Translations under genes and position numbers: made by a program
Shown here: piece by piece, positions 1-14,629 of the stretch
Position numbering within the stretch: the stretch's first letter is position 1
Layout of the letters: each line of letters opens with the position of its first letter
NCBI GenBank assembly: GCA_022570795.1
Contig: JAKUDP010000006.1
Location: 1,798,001 to 1,862,000, forward strand
DNA length: 64,000 nucleotides
Reading direction: 5' to 3'
Source of the DNA: Sphaerulina vaccinii
Taxonomy: Eukaryota; Ascomycota; Dothideomycetes; Mycosphaerellales; Mycosphaerellaceae
Notes under the pieces: model-generated
The model's input: only the letters and a program-made list of their open reading frames with translations
Database searches by the model: none
What the model was told of the DNA's origin: nothing

Positions 1-267
1 AAAGCGATCTAGTATAGATAGCTGCGCGGAAGTCGTATTGCCGCACCCGTACACAGGCACCGTATCACTCTACGCATACGGCTCGATAAGCCTGAGGATC
101 TGGTAGGCCGAGGCCTTCGTGCCCCGGTCCAAAGAGTAGTAATACGTGGATGCTTTAGACAGGTATACGGACCACAGACAGAGGAGCTATAATAAGCGGA
201 CCAGAACAGAAGGGTTTCATATGTCGGACAATATATATATATATATAGATAAGCGTGCAGACAGGGT
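1..267. other. GC-balanced non-RIP fragment at window edge
   Basis: This stretch contains ordinary numbers of CpA and TpG dinucleotides and many CpG, unlike the DNA that follows. A short (AT)n run at about 229-246 marks the change into RIP-degraded sequence. I see no open reading frame or recognisable family. It may be the edge of a gene or island lying to the left of the window. Confidence 0.5.
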
Positions 268-3200
268 AGACTATTAGATATAGAGACTAGGAGGAAATAG
301 CTAATTATACTATAGATATAGCGAGTTATAGTATATTAACTTATTTAGCAATTATAGTTTTTGATTTCTAATTTAATAGATTAGGAATCTAATTTAATTA
401 GATTTAATTCGAGTTTACTATAATTTTTTTATTTTTAATTAAATTAATTAAAATCGAGAAATCTATTAGATTTTAGTATTCTAGAAAATACTATATTCTC
501 TATCTAATAGTTATACTTTAGGTATATAGTACTTTAGGCTTAGAAACTTTTTAGTAGTAGAGTATATCTTTATTTCTATTAGTTATATAGCTACTTAATT
601 TTTTCTAACTACTTATACTAGAAAAGTTCTTTTAAATACTTCTATCTACTATACTTCTAAAATCTAATAAAATTAGAAAATTAGTAACTTTATTAGTCTA
701 CTTCTAGTATCTATAAGCAATCTAATTAATATTATATATAGGTAGCTCTAGCTAATAAGATTCTACTAGTAGAATATATCTATAAAGAAAAAATAGCTAA
801 AAAATAGACTCTAGTATATATAACTACTATAGTAAAGCTATTATAAATAACTATAGCCTATAGATATAGTAATAACTAGCTTAGGGAGTTCTATAGAGTT
901 ATCTACTTTTAAGAAGTAGTAGCAATAATAGAGCGTCTATTTAGATACTAATAATAGCTTTACTATTTTTATCTATAGTATAATAATTTACTTTCTAATA
1001 CTAGAAAGTAGCTAAATAATAGTTGTTTAGTAGTAGTTATAGCTAAGTTAGAAGTAGTTATTTCTAGCCTTATTATAGCTAGTAGTTAATATACTTAGTA
1101 CCTTTATAATAAGTATAGAGTCTAAGTATATATTTAGTAAAGCAAGGCAGACTATTTTATAGAAGTAGTTAATTCTAAGTCTATATATAATTAGGTACTC
1201 CGAGTTACTAAAGAACTAGTAGTATAGAGAATTAGCTACTTTGCTACTAACTTACTTTATCTAGAGTAATAGCAAATATAGAGTAGATTATAAAAGTAGA
1301 AATAGTATTTCTATAATCTAATAGTATATATTTAATTATATTATTATAATAGTCTAATTCCTAGTTTTTAAATAGATTTTCTATAAGTATATATACTAGT
1401 TTCTATAAGGAAGAAACTAGTTCTAGTACCTATAGAAAAGGCTAGTTCTATTACTTCTATATAGAAATAGTAATATAATATATATACTAATATATATACT
1501 AATATATATTTTTTTTTTCTTTTTTTTTTCTTTTTATAGTAACTTATAAGAACTATTTATTTACTATTATTACCTATATAATTATATAGTACCTACTAAT
1601 ATTTCTACTAATTAGATTAGATTTTAAAAACTATATTAGTAATACTTCGACTATTAGCTAACTCTCTATTTCTAGAAATAGCTATAGAGTAAAATTTAGG
1701 CTATATCTATATAGAAGAAATTAATTAATTAATCTATTATCTAGAAAAGTTAGGAAAGCTCTATAAATAATAGTATTATTTTAAAAAATATACTAAAGAA
1801 AGGCTTATATATACTAAATAGTTACTTCTATCTAGTAGATAGTAGATATTCTAAAAATATCTAGTATCTTCTTATACTATATTAGAAAACTAGATACTAT
1901 CTATAAAAATAGTTTATTTTAGAAATAAAGCCTAAAACAAAAGAGAAGTTATTTAATCTATAATATAGTTAGATATATAATTAGATTAAATATAACTTCG
2001 GTATTAATAAGAAGCGCTAGCCTTACTTCTATAATAGACCTAATAAGGGCTATACTACTATCTAGTAGTTTTATTTAATATATATTCTTACTACTTTTTA
2101 TAACTTTATTCTTCGAAAAGGTTAATTAATTAAAAGTAAGAATTTCGAGTAGTAACTAAAAAATATAGATATTAGCTTTTTTAAGAATATAGTAGAGGAT
2201 CTAGTAGTAGAGAAGAACTATAAGTTTATAGTAATAAGAAGTAAAATAGTAGTATATTAAAACAAGATTATAACTTAAATATAGTAAAATTATTATTAAA
2301 AATTAGAGGCAAATCGACTATATAAGAATAACTAAGTCTAAGTATCGAATTTGGGCCTCGTATTATATACTAGAAGCTAAGACTACTTCTACTATAGTAA
2401 ATAGTATCTAAATTTCTATTCTAAAATATATCTAAAGTTATATAAGCTCTAAATCGATATTATTACTACTTATATATTCTACTAAGATATAAAGCGAGAT
2501 ATCTAAGCTTAGTATTAAGATATTATATTATTAGCTATATAGTATATAGTATACTAATAATATAGTTCTATTTATAATATACTAGCTATCTAAATAGGGT
2601 ATATATTTAGCTTGCTTTCTATATAAAAAGTTCTAAAATTAGTATAGTATTTATTATATAAGAGAGTATTATATAAAAATCTATTTACTTACTTTACTTT
2701 AGAGTCCCAAATTCTAGCTACTTTTATATATTTAGTAATTAAAAAGACAAATACTCGAAATTTAGAATTTCTATATATTTTAAAATATCGAAAGTACTTC
2801 GGAAAAGCTACTAGCTAATAGAACTATTTAGATTTAACTACTCTACTATATAAAATTATAATATAGATCTATTTTATATATTCTATAAAATATCGGTTTC
2901 TAAGTACTTCTCTACTTTTACCTATATCTAGAATATCTATATTCTAGATTCTAATACTAGTACTATAACTAACTCTACTACTTTTAGAGTTTCTATAGTA
3001 AGAGTAGTAATAGTAAGCTTCTAGTATACTAAAATACTAGATAATCTACTATAATACTATAAGATATATTTATACTAGCTATTATATAGATAGATACCTA
3101 CTAGAGTAGCTATTATTATAGCTAATATAGTTGTAATTAATTATATACTTTAGTAGTAGTAGGCTATATTTCTTTTTTCTTATTCTTTTCCTCTATATTA

Positions 3201-4793
3201 CTATTTTTTATAACTTTCTTCTATAGCTATTTTTAAAATAGATATTTTAGTATCTTTTCTAAATTATTATCTAGATAACTAAGAATTCTTATAGTAATAG
3301 TAGAGCTATTACTAATAATATTCTATAGCGCTATATACTTATTAAAGCTTAACTTTTTAATTCTTTTAAAGTTTATAGATCTATAAATAGCTAACTCTAA
3401 TACTATAGCTATAGGCTGTTTCTCTACTATATATATAGTAGTAATACTAGTAATTGAATAGTTAATAGGCTTCTTAAGTCTATTAATAGCTATAGCTATA
3501 GTATCTTTAATATAAAAGTATAGTAGTAGAATCTCGGTCTATTTCTTTCTTAAAAAGATAGTAGAACTACTATTATCTAATAGCTACTTGCTACTACTTT
3601 GTCTACTATCTCGACTATAGCTTGCTTTATAAAAAGATAAACTCGGAACTACTAGTAAAAATAACTTTATACTTTATATCTCTCTATTATATACTAGACT
3701 ATCTAGCTAGTTACTTTCTTTAAGTACTATTTTATTATCTTTAGTACTTTTAGCTTTATAATTAGCTACTATTTCTTTACTAAGCTACTAGCTATTCTTA
3801 GCTTTAGAACTAGTTGCTAGTCTATTACTAAATAGTAGCTCTAGATATATTAAAAAAGATAGTAGTTTAAAATAAAAAAAATTATTTTTTAGATATTCTA
3901 AAAACTAGATATTTATAATTTTTTTATTATTATTTAGTAGCTAGCCTTGCTAAATACTTATATAAATAAAATATACTTTCTACTTCTTCTATAGAGGTCT
4001 AAAGAAGTTATATTTATTATATATCTACTTTGCTATAATTATTACTAAATACTTAGTATTTAGAAATATAGTATAATTTAAAATATAAGTATCTAGTAAG
4101 CTTTAAGTATTATTCTATACTATAGAAAGTTCCTTAAAGAACTCGAATATACTAATAATCTATTTATTCGTCTATAGATAAAGTAGTACTTGTTCCTTAT
4201 ATATTTTCTTATTTTTATTATTACTATTTTCTATTTTTTTAATAGATACTTTTCTATCTTTTTTTACTTTCTTCGAAAGCTCTAGTTTCGATAGTAGTAG
4301 TAATAATATTTTATAAGTAGATATAGGCTTTTTTAGTACTATAGTATATAAAATAGTTTATATAATAGAGGAAAATATAGAAAAAGAAATAGATAGCAAA
4401 TAGTAATAGTAAAATTAGAACTATACTAAAAAGTATATAATAGATAATATATTAGTTAAATACTAATAAGATAGATAAGATAGCTTATAATAGTTATCTA
4501 GTTTTTAGTATTAATTAAGCGCCTTAGAGCGAACTACTAGAATAAGAGCAAAGAGAATAAAAATAAAATTATAGTATAAAATACTTAATAAAATAAGTAA
4601 TTCTAATCTATAGTAGTATAGTATACTACTTTTAAGCAAAGTATAGGCTTTTTAAAAGTAGCTTTCTTTTACTACTTTTTTTTAGAAATAAAAATAATAG
4701 TAGAATTAAGTAGTAAAGTAGAATAGAAAGTAGAATAACTAGAATAGTATATAGAATAGCTTATATAGTTACCTAAAACTATATATAGCCTAC
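268..4793. repeat. RIP-degraded AT-rich repeat DNA, family not identified
   Basis: About 4.5 kb consisting mostly of TA, CTA and TAG words, with CpA and TpG nearly absent on both strands. This is the classic product of repeat-induced point mutation acting on CpA. All frames are full of stops. Pyrimidine-rich and purine-rich stretches suggest former coding DNA on both strands. I could not recognise reverse transcriptase, integrase or transposase motifs, nor a terminal repeat pair. It is most likely old transposon sequence, but the family is unknown. Confidence 0.7.
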
Positions 4794-5098
<305 letters not shown>

Positions 5099-5125
5099 AT
5101 TATTATCGTAATTATTATCGTAGTA

Positions 5126-5806
5126 GAACAAGTTGTTACAAAGTACTACGGAGAAGAGGTTACAAAGAGTAGAAGGCTCTACAAACTGCAGAGGCCACCA
5201 AGGCTCGGAAGAGGAACAACAGCCTTCCGAGCTAGTAAAGTCGCAACGCGGTTAGGCTGCAAGGCAGCCAGGCAGTGCGTCGTGACACTTACCGAGGCGT
5301 AGCCTATAACTAGGGCGTAGCCGGTGACAAGAACGCCCGGCATCGCCTATGGTCCCGCGCGCAGTCATAGTAGTACCGCTAACGCGTATTGTCAAATTTT
5401 CCAACCGCTGCTACGTCCGCAATCTGTCTCGCGTTAGCTTATCCGTATAAGGAGCAACAGCGAGATAAAAGGAAAGTAGAGGGAGTCGATGTCAGGCGTG
5501 CGTTATGTCGGGGGACTGACTTGTGGTTGCGTGGAAACATAGCATGAACAAGAACCGTGTCGTTGAGTTGTTATACAGGACGAGCTATGTCGAAAGGAAA
5601 GGAGGAAGAGCTTGCAGAAGGAAGCAAATAGTCCTTCTTGCCAAGAACCTCGTTGCTCTTGCCATAGCATAGTTGACTTTCAACACCTGAGGCAGGCATA
5701 TCTCGGTGTCATACCATGGCACGTTAAGAGCTGCAAAGGGTATAGAAACAGCAGAGCAGCTGTTTTTCAGCTCATCCCTTGGAAGTTACGTCAACAACTA
5801 CCACCC
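5126..5806. other. GC-balanced 3' flank of the P450 island, no gene seen
   Basis: Composition is normal, with many CpG, CpA and TpG, so this DNA escaped RIP. No convincing reading frame is present. A 69-aa frame at 5612-5821 has no family signature and overlaps the P450 stop. The segment next to the microsatellite (5128-5290) could be the relic end of a mobile element, but I found no second copy in the window. Confidence 0.4.
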
Positions 5807-7750
5807 TTACCAGTCCCGTAAAGGCTTCAATTGTAAACGTACACCGCCCTTAGGCTTGAGCGAGACAATACCTTCTTGATCAATCACCTGACCAGGATGA
5901 GCCAAAGTCATCTCGAAGCTTCCGACTAGTGTGGCTACGAGACATCTCAGCTCAGCTTTAGCGAAGCCTTGTCCGATGCAAGACCTCGGGCCGTGGTTGA
6001 ATGTCAAAAAGGCATAGTTGCTCGATGCTCCTCCTGAATTATTAGGTCGCTGCTCACCACTCTCCGTCACATCGATCCAGCGGGCGGGCAAGAACTTATC
6101 AGCACTCGTGCCCCAAAACTCCGGACTCCTGTTTGTAGCGGCCGGCAGAGGATGAAGCGTGTATTGGCTGGGATATATTGTCCGAGAAGAGTAATGGGCT
6201 TCGAATTCGACCGTGACATGAGAGGGATCGTTGGATAGAGCCGGAGAGATTCGCTACATGTGCCGTTCAACAGCGGAGCTGACTCTAGGATTGCCGAGAG
6301 CTCTGTGTCAGTCAGAGACTGAGTGGACGATGCAATCAGGTTGCGAATTTCCTCTCGGAGTGCTTGCTGTACATTCTGATGTTGCGCGAGTAAGTATAAC
6401 GTCCAGCTCAAGATTGTTGCCGTAGTCTCGTGCCCGGCGGCTAAGAACGTCAAAAGCTGATCGACCATCTGATTGTCGGAGAAGTCATTAGATCGGACGC
6501 ACAGTGCCAGGATGTCCTTGTGATCTTCTTCTAGCTTGGTCGCTATAGCTTGCTTCTTGTTGCGAACAAGCTTATAGCAGATGTCGTGAAGTGTCTTGCC
6601 TAGGAACTTATTCCGTATCATTGCTGGAAGGGGAAGGTTTCGAATAAGTTCTCCTGGACCGACTACCTGGAGAGCGAATAGAATCTTCCGTTCTAAAGTA
6701 GGGTCGAGGAGCTCCCCATAAACTCTGACCAGCGGATCATCGTCGTTATTGAGTGTATCGAAATCGCGACCCATGGCAGCCAGACCGATAATATCTAGCG
6801 TGACCTTGCTTGCCCAATAGTTGACGTCCACAATCGATGTCTTGCTGTGTTCAGAATCCGCAGTAGTCTCGGCGATCTGTTGACAGATCGCTCGCACTAG
6901 CTGCAGGGACTTCTCCCAGAAAAGCGGATATAGAGCTTTAGTTTGACGGAACCCAAATAGTGGCATAAGATTCTTCCGCACAAATCTGTGACTGTCACCC
7001 TCAAGGAATAGTAATCCATTCCCAAGACTAGGTCGTAGGGCGTCTCTGATCTTCGGTGGCTTTTCAAACTCGTATGCCCTGGCGACCAGAACCTCCTGCC
7101 CACATGTTAGACCTTCACGCCGTGCGCGGAATACTCGGATCTGATCTCAACCTGCAGTGCCTTTGGACCAGCGACTAATATCTGGTTCTCATGCAGAAAA
7201 CCTCGGTAATGGATCAGGCCATTGTTCGGAATTTGCTTCATCCATTTGAGAAACGTCGTTCCAGCCGGGTGCTCAAAGTCAGCCAGTCCATGTCCGAGTA
7301 CAGGAAGGCCACCCTATCAAAAGTAGTCAATGTCAGTATGCACTCCGCGACCACCTTGGGACATACCGCTGGGCCAGGAATTTTTCGCAGGGGTGAGACG
7401 AAGAACGGGTATATGAAGACTTTGTAGACTCCCAAAGCTATGAGCTGAATACCGAGAAAATACAAGATAGAGCGAGAGGCAGCAAGTTCTCGTGAATAGT
7501 GCGGAAAGAACGTTGTCAGAGCGGCAGACTCCGCTACTGATGCGAGCAGCAACAGCGCCGAGGGTGGAACACTGGATGCCATAATGAACTCGATCATGAC
7601 GAGGAATATACCAGGAATCATGGTGAGAAGACAAGCTATATAACGTTCTCTTGTCTGACTCGGACGCATCGTGTCAGTGTACCTGGAATCGTACCCTGTC
7701 GACACCTTATGCTTTGGAGGGGCCTCGGGCAGGCAGGTATCTGCTTCCAT
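5807..7750 (-). pseudogene. Cytochrome P450 monooxygenase, three exons, one frameshift
   Basis: A haem-thiolate monooxygenase. Exon 1 (7367-7750) encodes an N-terminus with two hydrophobic segments, consistent with an ER membrane anchor, and ends in the proline hinge KIPGPA. Intron 1 is 7314-7366 (GTATGT...ATAG). Exon 2 is 7152-7313. Intron 2 is 7096-7151, with a CTAAC branch site. Exon 3 runs from 7095 to the stop at 5807. Visible P450 signatures are the I-helix AGHETT, the K-helix ExxR (ESLR), and the haem ligand loop FNHGPRSCIG with its cysteine. The frame changes once by one base at about 6140-6158, between the beta region (PANTRFIL) and the NRSPEFWG/PARW part, so the haem loop lies in another frame. 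This is either a recent inactivating indel or an assembly error, since everything else is intact. A start at a later Met (about 7665) is possible. No other gene lies in this island, so the substrate cannot be inferred. Confidence 0.85.
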
Positions 7751-10334
7751 TTATAGCATATATATTGATTGATTGATTTGCTCCTACACGGTTTCAGCCG
7801 CAATCTACTGCGGCTATGCCCGGAAGCATGGGCTTGGCTAACGGCCGACGCGTCCCGACTTTACTAAATTAGTATAGCTCTACTTTGTCTAATACTACCT
7901 TAGAAGAAAATAAAAGACTAGCTATCTTCTATACTTTTATTCTACCTACTAACTACTATCTATTTAAGCTTAGTAGCATATATAGGTAGTAGTTGTTACT
8001 CTATTAACTACTATATACTAGGCTCTAAGAAGCTATACTTTATATCTTTTACTATCTATATATTTATAGTCTCTATCTAATACTCGACTTTGTCTATTTC
8101 TTTATAATTCTTCTCTATTCTAGAATCTATATCTATTCGATAAATCTAATAGCTTTTATAGCTAGCTTATACTTATTTAGAATAATATAGAGGTTAGTAT
8201 AGCTAGAGAATTATTCGAGATATTCTCTTTATAGATTATATAACTACTAGTATATTAGAAGTATATACTATATAGTCTATTATTCTTTCTAGTAGAAGTA
8301 TATAGAATCTAGAATACTAGGAATACTCTAGTTAAAAAAAAAGTTATTAAGTCTAAGTTTTTTAGTTTAGAGTTAGATAAGTAGTATACTTTTCTACTTA
8401 GTAAGTTTTTTATATAGCTAAAGAACTTTCTTATATAGTACTAGAATATATCTATATATAGATTACCTTCGGTACTTTTATACTAGAAGGTCTACTATTT
8501 CTTATTAATACTTTATTAACTATTTTTTTTAAATATAGCTTTAATAGAATATAGTTTATCTAGTTACTATCTTCTATTACTTTTACTATTTATATTTTAC
8601 TTTTCTTTCTAGTCTATAGCTTTTTTAGTAGCTATATTAGTAGCTTTATTCTTTTTAATAATTTTATAAAAAATATCTAGTAGACTATAATTATAAGACT
8701 TTGGCTTTAGAGTACGTCTATCTATTATATAATATATTTTAGTATATATATACTAGATCGACTCTCGGTATAGATAAGTAACTAGATTACTATCTAGTTA
8801 TCTATCTAGATAGTAATATACTATAGATTATTAGCTCTATTATTCTAGACTTTCTATATAATTTTTAGTATAAAAGTAATATTTTATAGCTCTATAGTAT
8901 ATATAGTAGAGATAGCTTCTATTTCTATATATATACTTTCTATCTAGTTTGCTAATAGATAGATAGCTACTACTTCGATATAGCTACTAATACTACTACT
9001 ATTAGTATAGATATATATAGTATTCTTTCTAGCTAATTCGATATTATATCTACTACTAGTATCTTCTATTTTATTAATTTAGATCTCTAGGCCTATCTAC
9101 TATAGTAGTAAGACGAAGAGTAGTATATACTCTAGTATATCGAGGTCTACTACTACTTATCTTGCTACTATATATTTTATATTATAGAAAGAGCTAATAT
9201 ATTTATATATTATAGTATTCTCTATACTTAGTTATATCTCTATAGTTTTTATATTTACAAGTATCTAAATAGATAGAAGTATTTAGTAATTAACTATTTT
9301 AAATATCTATATAGAGGCCTAAGTATATTTATAGTATTAGTAATATTTTATATAACTAATAAAAACTATATCTAAAAAAAGCTATAAGAGAGTACTATCT
9401 AGAAGCTCGAGTAAATAAAAGTAGATACTAATTAAAAGCTTACTAAACTTTAGAATAATAAATTTTAATAGCTACTTATATATAACTATTATTATACTAA
9501 TAATATTTAGAAAATATATAATAAAGCTATATATAATACTTTAAAAAAGGCTATAGATAAAACTATAAGCTATAACTATAATAGATATATCTATATTAGT
9601 AATAATAATATAGATATCTAGATATTTTTTATATTACTATAAAGTCGAGTTATTATAGATATAGATAAGTAAGTATATTCTAAAGCTAAAGCTACTCTAA
9701 CTACTTTTTATAAGATATAACTTCTAGTAAGTAGCTCGAGAATAGTACTAAATATTTTTAAATTATATAAAAAACTTTTATAAATAATATCTATTATTAA
9801 GTTATTAAGTACTATCTACTTCGAAAGTTATTAAATATATTTTTATCTAAGAAGATTGCTACTTATTTAAATAAAGACTTTTGCTTTATTATAGAAGAAT
9901 TAAAAAAAAGAATTAAAAAATAGAAATAGCTATAAATTTTCTATACTACTTTAAAAAACTATTTGTTAGAGCTTAGTAATTAATTTAAATAAGTGCGAAT
10001 ATATTTATATAACTTGCTATAAGTACCTTACTATCTACTAGGTAGCTTTATTTTCTATACTAGTAGGCTATAGATAGTAGTTTCTCTAAGTTTATAAAAT
10101 TAATAAAAAAGTCGAAGCTAAAGTAAGAAATCTAGCTCTAGTAAAAAAGATTTTAGTACTATTATTATAGTCTATATAATATAAAATAGATAAACTTTAG
10201 TAGTATATATAATATATACTATATAGTTTATACTAGGCTATAATTCTAAACTACCTAGACTATATATTTAATACTTAATTAATAATTAAAATACAATTCT
10301 CTATATATTAGAAAATAGAAAAGTAGTTATAGAA
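7751..10334. repeat. RIP-degraded AT-rich DNA, older repeat layer (left piece)
   Basis: The first 110 bp is the normal-composition upstream flank of the P450 gene, including a short TTGA repeat at 7764-7776. From about 7870 the sequence is saturated with RIP changes and has no open frames. It ends at the copia target site (10335-10339) and resumes at 22983, so it is part of the DNA into which the copia element inserted. I could not assign a family. Confidence 0.65.
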
Positions 10335-10339
10335 ATAGC

Positions 10340-10584
10340 TATTAGAAAGTATAGTCTAGTTAGACTATCTAAGAGATACCCTCTTAGGAATTAGATTATA
10401 TAATATATATTATATAGTAGTAGGTTATATAACTTATCTAATACTCTATATCTTAGAAGGAGATATAACTTATATCTAACTAATATAATTAATATAGTTA
10501 GTTCCTATCTAATACTTCTACTTCTATTATATATTAAGACTCTTCCTATATATTATAAGTATATACTATTATTCTATTTTAATA
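10340..10584 (+). repeat. Copia 5' LTR (245 bp)
   Basis: Begins TATTAGAAAG and ends TTTTAATA. RIP has changed the expected TG...CA ends, and the partner LTR ends TTTCGATA. It aligns along its whole length with 22731-22977, with transitions only and a 2-bp difference in a TA run near its end. Confidence 0.93.
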
Positions 10585-12810
10585 GGTTATAAGCCTAGGT
10601 TTATAAAGAAAGTATTAGATAGTAATAGTTAGCCTTTTCTAATAGTAGGATATAAATCTATAATAAAAAAAGCAAAGAGAGACCTAAGGTATATCTATCT
10701 ATACTACTAAGAAGACTTAGAAGAACTCGGTATATTCTAGAAATTCCTAAAAGTAGATAAAATAGAAAAGAACCTAGTAAGATATATCTAAGAGAGTAGA
10801 GCTTAAAAGGTATAAAAAGGAAAAAGTAAGCTAGAGGCTAAAGTACTATCTTATATAAATAAGACTTAACCTCTATACTAGAGTACTACTAATACTTTAG
10901 AAAGGTATATTCTTCTAAAAAGAGACTATTTAAGTCTATCTATAAGTATAGATAAGTAGGAAGTATAGGAAACTATACTAAGCTTATCTAAGAGAGAAGG
11001 AAGAAAGTCTTAAATAAGGAAAGTAGCTATTTAGAAACTACTACTTAAGTTATTTAAAAAAGTATTAATTTTCTAAAGTTTAGTTTTAATATTTTAAGTA
11101 AAATAGATTAAAAGTAAAAAAATAGTTTTAGTAGAAGAAGAGCTATAATAACTTTAATAAAAGAGAACTAGAGGATATAGTTTAGTCTAGTCTAAAACTA
11201 CTTTAAAAGCTAAGATATCTTCTAGGTTATATTAGGTAATAGAATAGTAGATATACTAGATATACCTAGCTTAATAGCCTTATTAAGTAATACTACCTTC
11301 TAGTACTAGAGTATAAGAGAATCTATCTATAGCCTAGATTAGAGGAAGGTAAATATAAAAGCTAGATATAAAATTATAGTCTACCTATTATAGAATAACT
11401 AGAATAAAGTACTAGAAGAAAGAATAGCTACTAAAATCTAGAAGAAGATTAAAGTAAAGTATAGTAAAGTATATATAGTATATATAATAGTAATTATATA
11501 GAAATTTATTAACTTTAATATAATAGAGGAGTAGATAATTAGAAAAGTATAAGTATATTTTAGGAACCTAGTAAGAAGAATTATAGAGGTTAACCTAGTA
11601 GAGTTATACTATAAGGAACTAGAGAGAAGGCTTAAGTATCTTCTCTTAGCCTTATCTAAAGTATACTAAAATACTAAGAATACTATACTAGCCTAGCTAA
11701 GCCTATTATATAAAAACTCGCTCTAGTTATTTAAATTATATAAGTCTAGACTAAGTATAGGCTAAGAGATAGCTATATTTACTAAGAGAGGTACCTAGGG
11801 ACTACTAGCCTATTTCCTCTATAGAGGATTATATATCTAGAATAATTACTCTAGACTTAAGAAAATAAAAAAAGCTACTAAGACTATAGTACTAAAGATA
11901 GGATACTAAGTTAAGAAAAGATACTCTCTATTAAGATAAAGAAAGGAATCTTTACTAGAGAAAGATAAACTTAAAAAAATAGTAAAGAAACTTAAACTTA
12001 AAGTATAATCTCTTAAAAAGAAATCTAATTAAAGTAAGAAGTACCTAAAGAAGGCTTTTATAGTATAAGAAAATATAGAGTTACTAACTACTTTAGAAGT
12101 ATCTTAGACTCTATTAGAGAATAAGAATATAGATAAGGTAGCCTACTTAACTATAAATATAAAAGGCAAGTATAGGCTATTAGAATAGCTACTTAACTCT
12201 TATACTTCTATCTATATAACTAATTAAAAATTACTTTTTAGAAAACTAAAACCTTTTTAGACTAGGAAGTAGATTAAGGTTAGTAGTAGCTACTTAATAG
12301 CTATATATATTAGAAAGGTAGTAATAGAAGGAAGAAAGAAGAAATAGATTATACTAAAAGATATTCTATTTATATCTAGTTTTAGAGTTAATCTTATTTT
12401 ATAAAGTTAGTTTAGTAAGTAGTTTAGTATTTAACTATTAAAATTTATACTTATTTTAGCCTCTAGAAAAGTAGTTATCTAGATAAGTATATTAGAAGGA
12501 GTACTATTTATTAAGGAAATTAATAAGAGCCTTACTAAGTCTATTAGGCTCTAGAGGCCCGACCGAAATCAAGTATACTTCTTATAGAAATTAATAGATA
12601 AAGTATATACTTTCTATCTATTAGAGAATACCTAGGATTAGTAGAAGCTCTAGTATCGAAAGCTTATATATTTTAGAGAAAAAGTAGTAAAGAACCTTTA
12701 CTAGATCTTAGATTTAAAGAGCCTAATACTAATTCTAAAAGAGTATAGAGTATATAGGGTCTATATAATAGTAAAAATAAAGTAGTATAGAGAAAAAGAG
12801 ATATAGTAGA

Positions 12811-13028
12811 TATTATAGAGTAAGTAATATATATATAGAAAGCTTCGTAAAAGAAATAAGTAAGTTCGATAGAGAGCTAAAAGGTCTCTCTAGGCGTCCG
12901 TCGATAAATACTAGATGCTAAGCTATTTTATATAGTCTCCTATAGGTAGTACTAAAGTAGAGGAGGGTCTATAGTCGAGCCGCAGAGGCAAAGCTACTAT
13001 TAACACTTCCTAGGGCTAGCCCCTAACA
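12811..13028 (-). repeat. Gypsy-1 LTR, left copy (3' LTR, 218 bp)
   Basis: Starts TATTATAGAG and ends CCCCTAACA, keeping the canonical CA end that the other copy has lost. It matches 19479-19696 base for base except for transitions. Confidence 0.93.
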
Positions 13029-14629
13029 ATACTCTCCTCCTCCTATCTACTCTGGCAAGAATGCTACTATTTACTATTACCTTTTTATATTATATAACTT
13101 TGCCTATTTACTTTACTTCTTTTATACTATCTACTTCTATATAATTATATCTAGTAACTATATATTACTTGCTATATATATCTATTCTACTACTATTATT
13201 TACTTTATTATTATCCTTTTTATTATTAGGTATATATTATTCGAATCTAGTAACTCTATTATAATAGGCTATAAGTAGTTATTTTAAGTAGGTAACTTTA
13301 TTATAATTACTTATATATAACTATTTACCTACTTACTATTATTAGGTACCTATATAAATAACTCTATTATTTGTATAGTTACTTTCTATTATCTTTTAAC
13401 TAGATCTAGTAAATAATAAATAGCTTTCTATAATAGCTATCTATCTTTTTTATTAATTTCTCTTTTCTTTTCTAACTAACTATCTTATAGTAAGTCGATT
13501 TTATTAGCTTAGCTCCTCTCCTCCTCTATTATATAGAGTACTACTATATACTAACTAGTTACTAGCCTAGCGACTTTAACTAATAAGTATACTAGCTTTA
13601 CTAATACTATTAGTAAGTACTCTAGGTTTAATATTAGCTTCTACCTCTTTTCTAATAGTTTCTAGTATTTTCTACCTATATCTACTATATTAGTTATATT
13701 AACTCTAGCTATAAATATATTACCTAGATAGTAAGGCTCGGCTACCGTCGCTTTCTAACTAGCCTCTACTAATATCTACTAGTCTAAGAGTTCGCGCGCT
13801 TATTAGAACTATACTAAGCTTAAAAAGAACTATCTTTCCTCTATAGGTCTTTCTCGGTATCTTTTAGAAAGACTATACTAACTATCGATTTTAGCCCGGC
13901 CCTATACTATAAGGTATATGCCGCCCTTACCTATACTAATAATACCTAGTAGCAAGTATTTTTAGGTACTATCGATTCTAGCCTAGCTAATATATTATTC
14001 TTTAGAGATACTACCTATACTAACCTTGTTAAGGTAGCTAAGGCTATAAAGGCCTTAGAGTCTTTATAGACTACTAGTCTTCTACCTAAGTAAGTTCCTA
14101 GGCCTCTCTATCTTAATTATACTAACTATCTCTTTTAGTATAGTTGCTATATAAGTTACTACTATAGTCGCCTAGGCTATTACTTAGTAGAACCTAGTAA
14201 GTTAATTGTCTATATCTGTCGGTTTTCCTATACTAACTATTCTATAGAAGCTAGGCTATAGCAATCTTCTCTTTATTAGTAATAAGAACTTCGATAAGTA
14301 ATCTAGAGTAGTTTCTATATTGTTTTTAGAGGTATCTAGTACTTTTTAGATAGCTAGTAATTTGGCCTTACTCTTTCTAATTCTTCTCCTACTTTAGTAA
14401 TTAGTTTAGATTTTAAATACTCTAGAATTATAACTTGTTTTATTTTATATCTAACTCTAATTTCTAAAATTATATATTTTATATTTATTTCTTTAGCCTA
14501 GCTATCTTATTATAGGTAGCTAGTAGTCTATTATTTAACTTAGTATCTCTATATTTGTCCTCGAATTTGTCTAAGGCCTTATTATCCTCTAGGTTTTCTA
14601 AGAGTTCCTATATTAGTTTATAGTACCTA

